Of a stretch of DNA of 64,000 nt, positions 33,452 through 42,203 are shown one piece after another; position 1 is the first letter of the stretch, and the number at the start of each line of letters is the position of its first letter. The DNA comes from Clostridia bacterium (GTDB taxonomy: Bacteria; Bacillota; Clostridia; Christensenellales; Aristaeellaceae). The stretch is taken from positions 56,886 through 120,885 of the forward strand of contig JAFZPI010000044.1 in the NCBI GenBank assembly GCA_017552615.1, given 5' to 3'. Both the position numbers and the translations under genes were made by a program. A model generated the notes under the pieces. That model made no database searches, was not told the origin of the DNA, and was given only the letters and a program-made list of their open reading frames with translations.

Positions 33452-34588
33452 ATGTGGTACACGAATGCAAGAATCTTCACCCCCACCGGATACATGCACG
33501 GCTCATTTGAGGTTCAGGACGGCCGATTTGTAACGATTATCCCCGAAAAAACCGATGACCGTCATGCCATTGATCTGTGCGGCGCAAAGGTGATCCCCGG
33601 TTTGGTGGATATCCACACCCACGGGAATTCCGGCGCCGATTTCTCGGACGGCGACCTGCCCGGACTGCAACGCATGGCACGATATCTGGCGCGACAGGGT
33701 GTGACGTCCTTTGCCCCCACTTCCATGACCCTGCCTTATGAAACGCTCGCAAAAGCGTTTGAAACCGCAAGAGAGCTGCACGAAAAGCGTCCCACGGATT
33801 GCGCAAGGGTCATGGGGATCCACATGGAAGGCCCCTTCTTCTCGGAAGCCAAAAAAGGCGCGCAGAACGCGGCCTATCTGCAAAAACCGGATTTTGATGC
33901 CTTCGAAACCCTGCAGAACGGATGCGGAGATCTGATCCGTATCGCGGATGTCGCGCCGGAGCTGGAAGGTGCCATACAGTTTACGGAGAAAGCAAAAACG
34001 CTGTGCCGGGTGTCTGTCGCTCACACGGACGCAAACTATGACCAGGCGAAGGCGGTCTTCGAGGCCGGAGCCACCCATATCACGCACCTGTTCAACGGCA
34101 TGCCGCCGATCCACCACCGCAAGCCGGGTGTCATCGGCGCGGGAAGCGAGCGGGAAGATGTCACCGCGGAACTGATCTGCGACGGCCTGCATGTCCATCC
34201 GAGCGCCGTCCGCATGGCATTCAGGCTATTCCCTGGGAGGATCTGCCTGATCTCCGACGCGCTCCGCTGCTGCGGGATGCCGGAAGGCACCTATTCACTG
34301 GGCGGACAGACCGTAACACTGAAAGACCGCGCCGCAAGGCTTCCGGACGGCACTCTCGCGGGCTCTGTCGTGAGCCTCGCCGACTGCCTGCGCAACGCCG
34401 TAGCCTTTGGAATCCCCGAAGCGGATGCGATTCAATCAGCTACGATGATCCCCGCCAAAGAAATCAACGCCGGTGATCAAATTGGCGCCATTAAGCCGGG
34501 AAAACTGGCGGACTTTATCGTTTGTGACGATGATCTGAAGCCGGTACGGGTGTTTATCGACGGTGAAGAAGTTTTGCTCCAGGACTAA
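33452..34588 (+). CDS. nagA: N-acetylglucosamine-6-phosphate deacetylase
   Basis: This protein has 378 residues from the ATG at 33452, nine bases after GGAGG; an upstream in-frame start at 33407 is less well placed. The amidohydrolase fold shows VDIHTHGNSGAD (metal site), MGIHMEGPFFSEAKKGAQN (metal-binding Glu), VSVAHTDANYDQA and ITHLFNGMPPIHHRKPG (His ligands and substrate loop), and LISDALRCCGMPEG with the catalytic Asp. It removes the acetyl group from GlcNAc-6-phosphate in amino-sugar catabolism and wall recycling. The usual partner nagB is not adjacent. The convergent TetR gene follows. Confidence 0.94.
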   Translation: MWYTNARIFTPTGYMHGSFEVQDGRFVTIIPEKTDDRHAIDLCGAKVIPGLVDIHTHGNSGADFSDGDLPGLQRMARYLARQGVTSFAPTSMTLPYETLAKAFETARELHEKRPTDCARVMGIHMEGPFFSEAKKGAQNAAYLQKPDFDAFETLQNGCGDLIRIADVAPELEGAIQFTEKAKTLCRVSVAHTDANYDQAKAVFEAGATHITHLFNGMPPIHHRKPGVIGAGSEREDVTAELICDGLHVHPSAVRMAFRLFPGRICLISDALRCCGMPEGTYSLGGQTVTLKDRAARLPDGTLAGSVVSLADCLRNAVAFGIPEADAIQSATMIPAKEINAGDQIGAIKPGKLADFIVCDDDLKPVRVFIDGEEVLLQD

Positions 34589-34615
34589 ACCGTTACCAAT
34601 TCTGCGATACCACTT

Positions 34616-35239
34616 TCATCTCGAAACCAGTTCCGTAAACAGCGCATCCTTGTCATACTTGCCTTCCGCAAGGCCCGGGATTTCCTTGTAAGCCTTGCAA
34701 AGAGACAGGCTGATCTCTGCCCCGATGTCGAGGATTTCCTCCTCCGTGTTGGGGCAGCTGTCTGTCACAATCAAGGTTGCGAAGCTGAAGGCCACCAGCC
34801 AGATGTTGCGGAAATAGCAGTCCGCTGTGTGAGCGTCCATATGATAGATCCTCATGATCGAGTCCCTGACGAGGTCCTGCGACATCTTCAGCGTCTCCAT
34901 CGCGCCGCCGTCCACGCCCTCCAGCTTTGTCAAGAACAGGAGTCTGTATAGCTCCGGCTCTTCCTTCGCGAAGCGCAGGTACTGCCGCCATACGCCCAGA
35001 AACGGGATCGACCCTTCCAGACCGCGCTGCACATAGACCTTATAGTGTTCTTTCGCCAGTTCATACACATCGTGCCGGAGCTGGTCCATTGACTCATAGT
35101 AGGTGAAGATCGGCCGGGTCGAAACGCCCAGTTCCAGCGCGACTTCCCTTGCCGTCACCGCGTTGATTCCCTTTTTCCTGGCTACTTTCAGCGCTGCCTC
35201 GATGATTTCTTCCTTCTGGAACTTGACTTTCGGGGCCAT
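34616..35239 (-). CDS. TetR/AcrR-family transcriptional regulator
   Basis: This protein has 207 residues from the ATG at 35239. The N-terminal helix-turn-helix (EEIIEAALKVARKKGINAVTAREVALELGVSTRPIFTYYESMDQLRHDVYELAKEHY, in pieces over ~8-64) is of the TetR type. The C-terminal helical domain has ELYRLLFLTKLEGVDGGAMETLKMSQDL and a Cys/Phe-rich region for a ligand or dimer contact. No target gene is adjacent apart from convergent nagA, so it probably controls itself or a distant gene. The promoter carries a 12-bp palindrome at its -10 box. Confidence 0.88.
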   Translation of the reverse strand: MAPKVKFQKEEIIEAALKVARKKGINAVTAREVALELGVSTRPIFTYYESMDQLRHDVYELAKEHYKVYVQRGLEGSIPFLGVWRQYLRFAKEEPELYRLLFLTKLEGVDGGAMETLKMSQDLVRDSIMRIYHMDAHTADCYFRNIWLVAFSFATLIVTDSCPNTEEEILDIGAEISLSLCKAYKEIPGLAEGKYDKDALFTELVSR

Positions 35240-35288
35240 CACACACCCGCCCTTTCGGTTCAATGCCTGTTGTGCATTGTGCATTGCG

Positions 35289-35300
35289 TAACACGTGTTA
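35289..35300. promoter_or_regulatory. 12-bp palindrome at the TetR-gene promoter (candidate operator)
   Basis: TAACACGTGTTA is perfectly palindromic and its last base is the end of the -10 hexamer, covering the transcription start region. A TetR dimer bound here would block its own promoter. Confidence 0.55.
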
Positions 35301-35328
35301 TTATACTAGTAGGGACAAGGTTTGTCAA
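35300..35328 (-). promoter_or_regulatory. Sigma-A promoter of the TetR gene
   Basis: On the minus strand TTGACA (35328-35323) and TATAAT (35305-35300) are both consensus and 17 bases apart. Confidence 0.88.
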
Positions 35329-35397
35329 GGAGTCGAAAGCTCCGGGACATCCGGCCGGAAGAAAAGGGCATCATATAGAACACGTATCCCAGCAATG

Positions 35398-35423
35398 AAA
35401 AGAGACCCCGCAAAGCAGGATCT
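35398..35423 (-). terminator. Terminator of the tRNA operon
   Basis: AGATCCTGC-TTT-GCGGGGTCT on the minus strand (35423-35403) forms a 9-pair stem, followed by C and TTTT (35401-35398). Confidence 0.8.
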
Positions 35424-35428
35424 CCGTG

Positions 35429-35502
35429 TCGAAGTGGTGGGACTCGAACCCACGGCCTCCTAGTCCCGAACCAGGCGCGCTACCAAACTGCGCTACACCT
35501 CG
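35429..35502 (-). tRNA. tRNA-Pro (anticodon CGG)
   Basis: The 74-nt cloverleaf is complete. The acceptor stem is CGAGGTG/CACTTCG with discriminator A, the D-arm AGCGCAGTTTGGTAGCGC, the anticodon stem CCTGG/CTAGG with loop TTCGGGA, and the T-arm GTGGGTTCGAGTCCCAC. The opening CGAGGTGTAGCGCAG is typical of bacterial tRNA-Pro. CCA is not encoded. Confidence 0.95.
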
Positions 35503-35508
35503 CTGCAG

Positions 35509-35581
35509 AGCCGATGATGGGACTCGAACCCATGACCTACTGATTACGAATCAATCGCTCTACCAACTGAGCTACATCGGC
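35509..35581 (-). tRNA. tRNA-Thr (anticodon CGT)
   Basis: The 73-nt cloverleaf is complete. The acceptor stem is GCCGATG/CATCGGC with discriminator T, the D-arm AGCTCAGTTGGTAGAGC, the anticodon stem ATTGA/TCAGT with loop TTCGTAA, and the T-arm ATGGGTTCGAGTCCCAT. It is six bases upstream of tRNA-Pro and shares its promoter and terminator. CCA is not encoded. Confidence 0.95.
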
Positions 35582-35595
35582 AAGGCACGTCGGTG

Positions 35596-35624
35596 ATTAT
35601 AACAGAAAGAAAGATGTTTGTCCA
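35596..35624 (-). promoter_or_regulatory. Promoter of the tRNA-Thr/tRNA-Pro operon
   Basis: On the minus strand TGGACA (35624-35619) and TATAAT (35601-35596) are 17 bases apart, about 15 bases upstream of tRNA-Thr. Confidence 0.8.
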
Positions 35625-35684
35625 TACCTTTATGCAAATTTCGCGAAACTCTACTCTCGTGCTGAATGAAAAGGAGGCTAACCC

Positions 35685-36323
35685 ATGGATGAATCCGTAT
35701 TCTTTCTGTCAAAAGAAGAGAAAGTCGCCCGCTACCGCGAACTGAACCGCACTGCTTTTCCCGGACAGACCGTCTTCGCGGGATCCTCGCTGATGGAAAT
35801 GTTCCCCGTCGAGGAACTGGTCGCCGAAACGCACCCGGAAAAGACCGTCTACAACCGTGGGATCAGCGGCTATGTCACCGATGAACTGATGGCTGTCCTG
35901 GACGTGTGCATCCTCGACCTGAAGCCGTCCAAGCTCTTTATCAACATCGGGACCAACGACCTGAGTAATCCCGATGTTACGGTTCCCAGCCTGATGGAGA
36001 AATACGACCGCCTCCTGACGCGGGTACAGGAAGCCCTGCCGGACCTGCAGTTGTTCCTGCTGGCCTACTATCCCATCAACGAATTGGCCGCCCCTGATGA
36101 CGAAATGCGCCGAGTGCTGTCCATCCGCACGAATGCCCGTCTCGACGAAGCCAACGAAGCCGTCCAGGTCCTCGCCTCAAAACACGGTGCCACGTACCTG
36201 GACCTGAACGCTCCGCTCCGCGACAAGACCGGACGGCTCAAAGCCGAGTGGACCTACGAGGGCATGCACATCAAGGAAGAAGGCTACCGCGCCATCTTCC
36301 CTCTCCTGGAACCTTATCTGTAA
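35685..36323 (+). CDS. SGNH/GDSL-family hydrolase
   Basis: This 212-residue protein starts at an ATG behind AAGGAGG. SGNH blocks are present: the nucleophile Ser in VFAGSSLMEMFP (~29-40), the Gly in NRGISGYVTDEL, the Asn in FINIGTNDLSNP (~88-99) and the catalytic His in YEGMHIKEEGYRAI near the C-terminus, where the residue three before His is Glu, not the usual Asp. There is no signal peptide, so it is a cytoplasmic esterase, acyl-hydrolase or deacetylase of unknown substrate. It is divergent from the tRNA operon and followed by a bidirectional terminator. Confidence 0.88.
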   Translation: MDESVFFLSKEEKVARYRELNRTAFPGQTVFAGSSLMEMFPVEELVAETHPEKTVYNRGISGYVTDELMAVLDVCILDLKPSKLFINIGTNDLSNPDVTVPSLMEKYDRLLTRVQEALPDLQLFLLAYYPINELAAPDDEMRRVLSIRTNARLDEANEAVQVLASKHGATYLDLNAPLRDKTGRLKAEWTYEGMHIKEEGYRAIFPLLEPYL

Positions 36324-36344
36324 GAAGAAGTATCATCTATCCAT

Positions 36345-36380
36345 CGCAAAAGCGGCAGGTTACCCCACCGCTTTATTGCG
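36345..36380. terminator. Bidirectional terminator between SGNH and MsmX-like genes
   Basis: CGCAAAAGCGG (36345-36355) pairs with CCGCTTTATTGCG (36368-36380), with A/T runs on both sides suited to either strand. Confidence 0.75.
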
Positions 36381-36387
36381 TTTAGTA

Positions 36388-37500
<1,113 letters not shown>

Positions 37501-37548
37501 GGCACACCCTCCTCTGTTGATTGCACCGATGTTCTTTTCGTCCGAGTA

Positions 37549-37577
37549 TGGACAAAACGGATATTCTATGGTATGAT
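37549..37577 (+). promoter_or_regulatory. Promoter of the AraC-family regulator gene
   Basis: TGGACA (37549-37554) and TATGAT (37572-37577) are 17 bases apart, in the gap divergent from the MsmX-like gene. Confidence 0.65.
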
Positions 37578-37613
37578 CCGGTCATCCTCCTGATCAGGGA
37601 AAGGAGACTCTGT

Positions 37614-38351
37614 ATGAATGACATCATGTACGTGGGCCGGCACGCGCTGGTGAGCTCCGTGTCGCGCCACCGGCACGAGAGCTGGGAATATGTTTATTGC
37701 ACCCACGGCACCGGCGTGTTCCGCTTCGCGGACAGCGAACTGCGCTACAGCGAAGGCGACATCGTCGTCATCCCGCCGCTGCTCGTCCACTCCAACAGCA
37801 GCGAAGCCGGGATGCGGAACATTTACGTGCACATGGCCTCCCCCGCCTTTGCGGTCAAAGAGCCCATTGTCATCCCGGACGACGGCAACCGCTTCCTGCT
37901 CAACGCCTTTACCGCTGCTTTCTATCACTACTGCTCCGAGCGGCCCGAGCGGGAGACCCTGCTGCCCCTTTACGGCGGACTGATCTGCGCCTACCTCTCC
38001 GCCTACCAGACGGTCCGCGACCGTCCGCATGTGGTAGAAGAGATCGAGCACACGATTTCCGCCAATTACGCCAACTGCGACTGGGAACTGGACGCCTATC
38101 TGCGCACCCTGCCCTTCAGCTACGACTATCTGCGCAAGCTCTTCCAGAAGGAGATGGGCGTCACGCCGCACCACTATCTGAGCGACCGGCGGCTGCAGGC
38201 GTCCGCGGAACTCCTGGCCGGTCAGAGCACTTCCAACGTCGCGGACATCGCCCGGCAGTGCGGTTTCCGCGAACCGCTGTACTTCTCCAAGATGTTCAAG
38301 AAGAAATACGGTGTGGCCCCGAGTTACTACCAGCGCCGGGCCAAGAGTTGA
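37614..38351 (+). CDS. AraC-family transcriptional regulator
   Basis: This protein has 245 residues from the ATG at 37614, eight bases after AAGGAG. An N-terminal cupin domain contains RHRHESWEYVYCTHGTGVFRFADSEL and the YSEGDIVVIPPLLVHSN block. The C-terminal ~100 residues hold two helix-turn-helix units (LPFSYDYLRKLFQKEMGVTPHHYLSDRRLQAS and STSNVADIARQCGFREPLYFSKMFKKKYGVAPSYYQRR, quoted in pieces). It likely senses a sugar through the cupin and activates carbohydrate genes. It is divergent from the MsmX-like ATPase gene and convergent with the large ABC operon, so these are the likely targets by position only. Confidence 0.92.
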   Translation: MNDIMYVGRHALVSSVSRHRHESWEYVYCTHGTGVFRFADSELRYSEGDIVVIPPLLVHSNSSEAGMRNIYVHMASPAFAVKEPIVIPDDGNRFLLNAFTAAFYHYCSERPERETLLPLYGGLICAYLSAYQTVRDRPHVVEEIEHTISANYANCDWELDAYLRTLPFSYDYLRKLFQKEMGVTPHHYLSDRRLQASAELLAGQSTSNVADIARQCGFREPLYFSKMFKKKYGVAPSYYQRRAKS

Positions 38352-38390
38352 CCCGTCCGTGCTGTCTTTCGACCCAATGCTCCGCGCCGG

Positions 38391-38981
38391 TCATCCGGCG
38401 TTTTTCTTTGCGTCCTCGATGATCCGTAGCATCAGGCGCTTGAACCCAAGGAAGATCAGGTCCCACACACCTACGAAGATCCCGTAAAGGATCGGTCCGA
38501 CCGCGTGGTTGAGCCCGATGACCGCATAGGTCATGAAGGCAAAGAAGGACAGCACCGCCCCGTAAATCGCGTTGGCAGCCAGCCATGGGATCCCGGGCTT
38601 CGGGAACATCATCCAGCGGGTGTTGAGGACGGGATCTTCGGTCTTCATGCGGATGTAGCTGTTCGCGATCAGGTGCATCAGGACCCCCGTAGCCAGTCCC
38701 GTGCCGAAAACCATCAGTTCCCAGTTCCCCATCTCCTGGACCGGCAGCCAGACAAAGTAGCAGATAACTCCGGCGATCCACCACTTGACGAGGAAGAATT
38801 TCAGCGGTTCCGGGATCGCAAACCTGCCGTGCTTCCGGTATTTGCGCAGTTCTGCGTCGCTGACTTCCGGAGCATTCGTGACATTGGCATTCACCAAGTC
38901 ATCGACCGCACCGGTTTTCAGCTCATAATACTCCGCCGCGGCCTTCTTTTCGGCCCCGGTGTTGTCTTTGCGGGGCGCCAT
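38391..38981 (-). CDS. Polytopic membrane protein E of the ABC operon (hypothetical)
   Basis: This protein has 196 residues from the ATG at 38981. A charged ~75-residue N-terminal cytoplasmic stretch (KKAAAEYYELKTGAVDDLVNANVTNAPEVSDAELRKY) is followed by four hydrophobic helices (FFLVKWWIAGVICYFVWL, LMVFGTGLATGVLMHLIA, WLAANAIYGAVLSFFAFM, ILYGIFVGVWDLIFLGF) and a basic tail. No family is recognised. Its start lies one base after the stop of the preceding membrane protein gene, so they are co-translated. The last gene of the transporter operon, it ends convergent to the AraC gene. Confidence 0.75.
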   Translation of the reverse strand: MAPRKDNTGAEKKAAAEYYELKTGAVDDLVNANVTNAPEVSDAELRKYRKHGRFAIPEPLKFFLVKWWIAGVICYFVWLPVQEMGNWELMVFGTGLATGVLMHLIANSYIRMKTEDPVLNTRWMMFPKPGIPWLAANAIYGAVLSFFAFMTYAVIGLNHAVGPILYGIFVGVWDLIFLGFKRLMLRIIEDAKKNAG

Positions 38982-38982
38982 A

Positions 38983-39876
38983 TCACTCGCCTGCGATGTC
39001 GATGGCCGCCATGTCCTCGTTGCCCTCGACACTGATGGATGTCTTGATCTTGCGGATAAGTTTGGCGTACAGCGGGAGCGTCGCCGCCAGCAGCGCGCCG
39101 AAGGCCACCATCAGGGCGTGGAGCTTCACCACGTTGCGGGCCGTCAGGACGTACATGCGCTCGTTGCTGATCTGCAGCCGTTCCAGGTGAACCGTGTCAA
39201 GGAAGGCTGTCAGGTCAGCCGCAGCAGGCGTCCGGACTTTCGTCACGGTCGAAGTGAACTGTTCCGTCAGCTTCTCCGCGATCTCCCCGGCGATGACCGA
39301 AGGCTTCTGGTCAGAAGCGGCAAAGTAACCCTTGAAAGAAGCTGCCAGCGTCGACTTGTTCTCGGCGATCACCTGGGCTCTGGCGCTGTCCGTGGGTTCG
39401 GTAATAGCGGACGTGATCCGCGAGAAATAGTAATAGTCGCAGTAGAGCACCACGCCCACGAGCACGAACATGATGACCAGCATGGGGATGTTGGTCTTTT
39501 TTCGGTAGGGGAAGGCGTTCAGGCAGCACACCAGCATCAGCACGGAACAGAGCATGGTAGCAAAGCCGGTCAGGCCGATGTTGGCGCCCTGGATCAGCGC
39601 GGTGGTGTTGGAGATGTGCGTCAGGTTGAACGAATAGAGCATGAAGGCCAGCACCATCACGACCATGGGGATGTTCTGCGGCTTGCGCTTCAGGGCGACG
39701 AAAAAGCGCCGCCGGGGTTCCCGCAGGACAAAGACCAGGATGATGGCTGCCACGACCAGCCCCGTCACCGCGAGGGTGATAATAGACGAGATCTCGCCCT
39801 CCTTCACCCCTTCAAACGTGCTCTCAAAGCTGTCTGAGATGAACTGGAACGGGTGGTTGAGCATTCTCTGCAGCAT
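38983..39876 (-). CDS. Polytopic membrane protein D of the ABC operon (hypothetical)
   Basis: This 297-residue protein has four hydrophobic helices between ~30 and 150 (ITLAVTGLVVAAIILVFVL, NIPMVVMVLAFMLYSF, GFATMLCSVLMLVCCLNAF, NIPMLVIMFVLVGVVLYCDYYYF). A ~95-residue polar domain follows, probably outside the membrane (TEPTDSARAQVIAENK to TAFLDTVHLERLQISN), then a final helix (HALMVAFGALLAATLPLYA) and a short tail. I do not recognise the family. It starts two bases after the ATPase gene of the operon ends. The extracellular domain makes it the best candidate among the accessory proteins for touching the substrate or binding protein. Confidence 0.75.
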   Translation of the reverse strand: MLQRMLNHPFQFISDSFESTFEGVKEGEISSIITLAVTGLVVAAIILVFVLREPRRRFFVALKRKPQNIPMVVMVLAFMLYSFNLTHISNTTALIQGANIGLTGFATMLCSVLMLVCCLNAFPYRKKTNIPMLVIMFVLVGVVLYCDYYYFSRITSAITEPTDSARAQVIAENKSTLAASFKGYFAASDQKPSVIAGEIAEKLTEQFTSTVTKVRTPAAADLTAFLDTVHLERLQISNERMYVLTARNVVKLHALMVAFGALLAATLPLYAKLIRKIKTSISVEGNEDMAAIDIAGE

Positions 39877-39878
39877 GG

Positions 39879-40952
39879 TTACACCCCTTCCCCGTGGATC
39901 GCGTCGGTGGTTTGCTTGTCAAAGAAGTGCTTGCGGTTTAAGCGGACCCGGACGATGTCGCCGTCGCGGTAGTCCTTCCAGCCGCGCAGCTTGCTCGTGA
40001 TTGAGACATGGTTGCCCACATGGCCGTGGATCAGAGTGTTCATGCCCAGGTTCTCGTTGGAAAAGACCTCGATCGGCAAATCGCCGCCCTCCTCCATGTC
40101 CTCGGGCCGTACGCCGAGCACGATCTCGGCGCCTTCGTAGCCCGCCAGGATGGCCTTGTCCTCTTCCGTCATCGGGACTTCGAAACCGTTCCCGCGGAGC
40201 GTTCCGTCCTGCACCCGCACGTCGAAGAAGTTCATGGGCGGCAGGCCGATAAAACCGGCCACGAACTGGTTTACCGGCCGATCGTAGAGCTCCATCGGCG
40301 TGCCGATCTGCTGCACATGGCCCATCGACATACACACGATCCGGTCCGCCAGGGTCAGGGCTTCGGTCTGGTCATGGGTGACATAGAGCATGGTGGCCTT
40401 GAGCCGCTTGTGCAGGAGCAGGATCTCGCGGCGGGTCGCGCCTCGCAGCTTGGCATCGAGATTGGAGAGGGGCTCGTCAAACAGGAAGACCTTCGGGCTG
40501 CGGACGATCGAGCGGCCCATGGCCACGCGCTGGCGCTGGCCGCCGGAGAGCTGGCTGGGCTTCTTGTTCAGCTGGGAGGTCAGGTCCAGGATCTCCGCCG
40601 CCGCCATGACCTTTTTGTGGATAACGTTCTTGTCTTCCTTGCGCAGGGTCAGCGAGAAGGCCATGTTCTCGTAGATCGTCATGTGTCCGTACAGCGCATA
40701 GTTCTGGAAGACCATGGCCATGTCGCGGTCCTTGGCGGGCTTCTTGGTGATATCCCGTCCGTCGAGCAGGAGTTTGCCGCGCGAAATGTCCTCCAGGCCG
40801 GCGACCATGCGCAGGGTTGTGGACTTTCCGCAGCCGGAGGGGCCTACCAGCACGATCAGCTCGCCGTCTTTGACATCCATGTTGAAGTCAAAGACCGCCT
40901 GCACCTTGTTGTCATAGATCTTGTCCAGGTGCTGCAGTGACAGTTCTGCCAT
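39879..40952 (-). CDS. CUT1-type sugar ABC transporter ATPase (operon-encoded)
   Basis: This 357-residue protein has Walker A GPSGCGKST (~38-46), the Q-loop MVFQNYALYGHM, the signature QLSGGQRQRV, Walker B KVFLFDEPLSNLDAK and H-loop YVTHDQTEA. The MalK-like regulatory C-terminus includes VLGVRPEDMEEGGDL. It is the same family as the ATPase at 36388 but clearly a separate paralogue. Being inside the operon, between accessory membrane proteins, it probably powers the two permeases encoded at 44284 and 45309. A dedicated ATPase is not usual for Firmicutes CUT1 importers, which tend to share one. Confidence 0.95.
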   Translation of the reverse strand: MAELSLQHLDKIYDNKVQAVFDFNMDVKDGELIVLVGPSGCGKSTTLRMVAGLEDISRGKLLLDGRDITKKPAKDRDMAMVFQNYALYGHMTIYENMAFSLTLRKEDKNVIHKKVMAAAEILDLTSQLNKKPSQLSGGQRQRVAMGRSIVRSPKVFLFDEPLSNLDAKLRGATRREILLLHKRLKATMLYVTHDQTEALTLADRIVCMSMGHVQQIGTPMELYDRPVNQFVAGFIGLPPMNFFDVRVQDGTLRGNGFEVPMTEEDKAILAGYEGAEIVLGVRPEDMEEGGDLPIEVFSNENLGMNTLIHGHVGNHVSITSKLRGWKDYRDGDIVRVRLNRKHFFDKQTTDAIHGEGV

Positions 40953-40964
40953 GTTTCCGCCTCC

Positions 40965-41540
40965 TTATGCCTGCATGGACTCGAGGTTCTCGATGTGGGC
41001 CGCAAGCGCGTTGCTTTTCCTGATGTTGATCACCGCGCCGACGAACAGGCACACGGCGGAAGTGATCAGGTACAGGCAAACCCGGATAAACTGCCCGTCC
41101 TGCATGAAAGTGACCCGGCGGCTGGCCAGATAATTCAGGAAAGCGACTCGCACGTTTTCCTCCATCTGCAGATTCTCTTTGGTGAACAGGAAGGTTTCAT
41201 GGAGGATAAGCGGGAAGATGAAGATCCGGCAGATCTGTACGATCGCCAACTCGATCATGACGCGGGAAAAGCGCTTCTGGTAATTCTTCACGCCTTCGGA
41301 AGCGAGGAAAGCCATGAGCATGAAAACCAGGTTGAGGATAATGGACAACCCAAGCATGCCAGTATAGTAGACGTCAAACATGCCCGTGGTATCCGAAGTG
41401 ATCCGGGGCTCATAGAGATCTAATTTATAGATACTGACAAAGTACAGCACATTGAAGAGGATAGCGAGCAGAGCCAAACGGGACGAGGCTGTGTTCTTCG
41501 TATACCTCATGCGGTCGACCTGGATCCGGTCATCGTTCAT
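40965..41540 (-). CDS. Polytopic membrane protein C of the ABC operon (hypothetical)
   Basis: This 191-residue protein has four hydrophobic helices: LALLAILFNVLYFVSIY (23-39), MLGLSIILNLVFMLMAFLA (~62-80), VMIELAIVQICRIFIFPLIL (~93-112) and VCLYLITSAVCLFVGAVI (~154-171). The loops are short, with a small polar segment LYEPRITSDTTGMFDV between helices 1 and 2 and ENLQMEENVRVAFLNYLASRRVTF between 3 and 4. The topology resembles its upstream neighbour, and the two may be a paired unit. No family is recognised. The start overlaps the stop of protein B by 4 bases. Confidence 0.75.
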   Translation of the reverse strand: MNDDRIQVDRMRYTKNTASSRLALLAILFNVLYFVSIYKLDLYEPRITSDTTGMFDVYYTGMLGLSIILNLVFMLMAFLASEGVKNYQKRFSRVMIELAIVQICRIFIFPLILHETFLFTKENLQMEENVRVAFLNYLASRRVTFMQDGQFIRVCLYLITSAVCLFVGAVINIRKSNALAAHIENLESMQA

Positions 41541-42118
41541 ACGGACACCGCCTTTCCATTGCCGTTCAGCAGTTCGCGCTCCTGTTTCATGAGCGACTTT
41601 TTCCAGAACAGATTCAAAATCAGAAGGATGGAGACCAACAGGGCATAGCCGAACACCGCCCAGTACAGGTCAAACCAGAAGGTGGACCGGGACACAAGGT
41701 CCGGGGTGCCCGCGTCCGCGTGAAACGCCTCAATGGCGCCGAAATCAAGATCCACAAAGCGCTGACGGTATGGCATAAGCTTCAGGTGTGCCCAGACCGC
41801 CGCGGCCACATTGCAGCCAAACACCAGGAGGGTGCTGACGATATTGCTGATATAGTATTTTCTCCGGCTCTGCGTGTTGGTAATGAAGAGCGTGCAGGAC
41901 ACCAGGATCAGCCCGATGCCCATGATTTCCAACTGCCGTACAAAGCTCTGCATATCATAGTACAGGGAAACGTCCACGTCGGTCTTGCCATCCGTGATGG
42001 GATAGAGCATGTCGTACAGGTCCGTCAGGATCCCCAGCGAATAGGCAAAAACCAGTGCACTCGCGATGACCGACAGGATGCACAGGATCCGCTGGGCGTT
42101 CATTTGCTTCTTGTACAT
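41537..42118 (-). CDS. Polytopic membrane protein B of the ABC operon (hypothetical)
   Basis: This 193-residue protein has four hydrophobic helices: ILCILSVIASALVFAYSLGI (11-30), LEIMGIGLILVSCTLFI (~63-79), YISNIVSTLLVFGCNVAAAVW (~88-108) and LYWAVFGYALLVSILLILNLF (~151-171). Two outward loops of ~30-40 residues (TDLYDMLYPITDGKTDVDVSLYYD and YRQRFVDLDFGAIEAFHADAG, in part) lie between them. It has the same helix count and size as protein C. No homologous family is known to me. It follows the binding-protein gene after a strong stem-loop. Confidence 0.75.
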   Translation of the reverse strand: MYKKQMNAQRILCILSVIASALVFAYSLGILTDLYDMLYPITDGKTDVDVSLYYDMQSFVRQLEIMGIGLILVSCTLFITNTQSRRKYYISNIVSTLLVFGCNVAAAVWAHLKLMPYRQRFVDLDFGAIEAFHADAGTPDLVSRSTFWFDLYWAVFGYALLVSILLILNLFWKKSLMKQERELLNGNGKAVSV

Positions 42119-42142
42119 GACAGCACTCCTCCCCCGATTCTG

Positions 42143-42179
42143 CCACCCCGCCCCCGCGCAAACAGCAGGGGCGGGGTGG
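42143..42179 (-). terminator. Strong GC stem-loop after the solute-binding-protein gene
   Basis: CCACCCCGCCCC (42143-42154) and GGGGCGGGGTGG (42168-42179) form a perfect 12-bp stem with a 13-base loop. There is no T run after it in the direction of the operon. It therefore looks like an mRNA-stabilising or partial-termination element that favours expression of the binding protein. Confidence 0.65.
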
Positions 42180-42203
42180 CCATGGATTCATCCGGGACCG
42201 GTC

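Noticed and set aside
35429-35581. An integration site at the tRNA genes
   Set aside because: No integrase, no repeat of a tRNA 3' end and no foreign-looking block is visible on either side.
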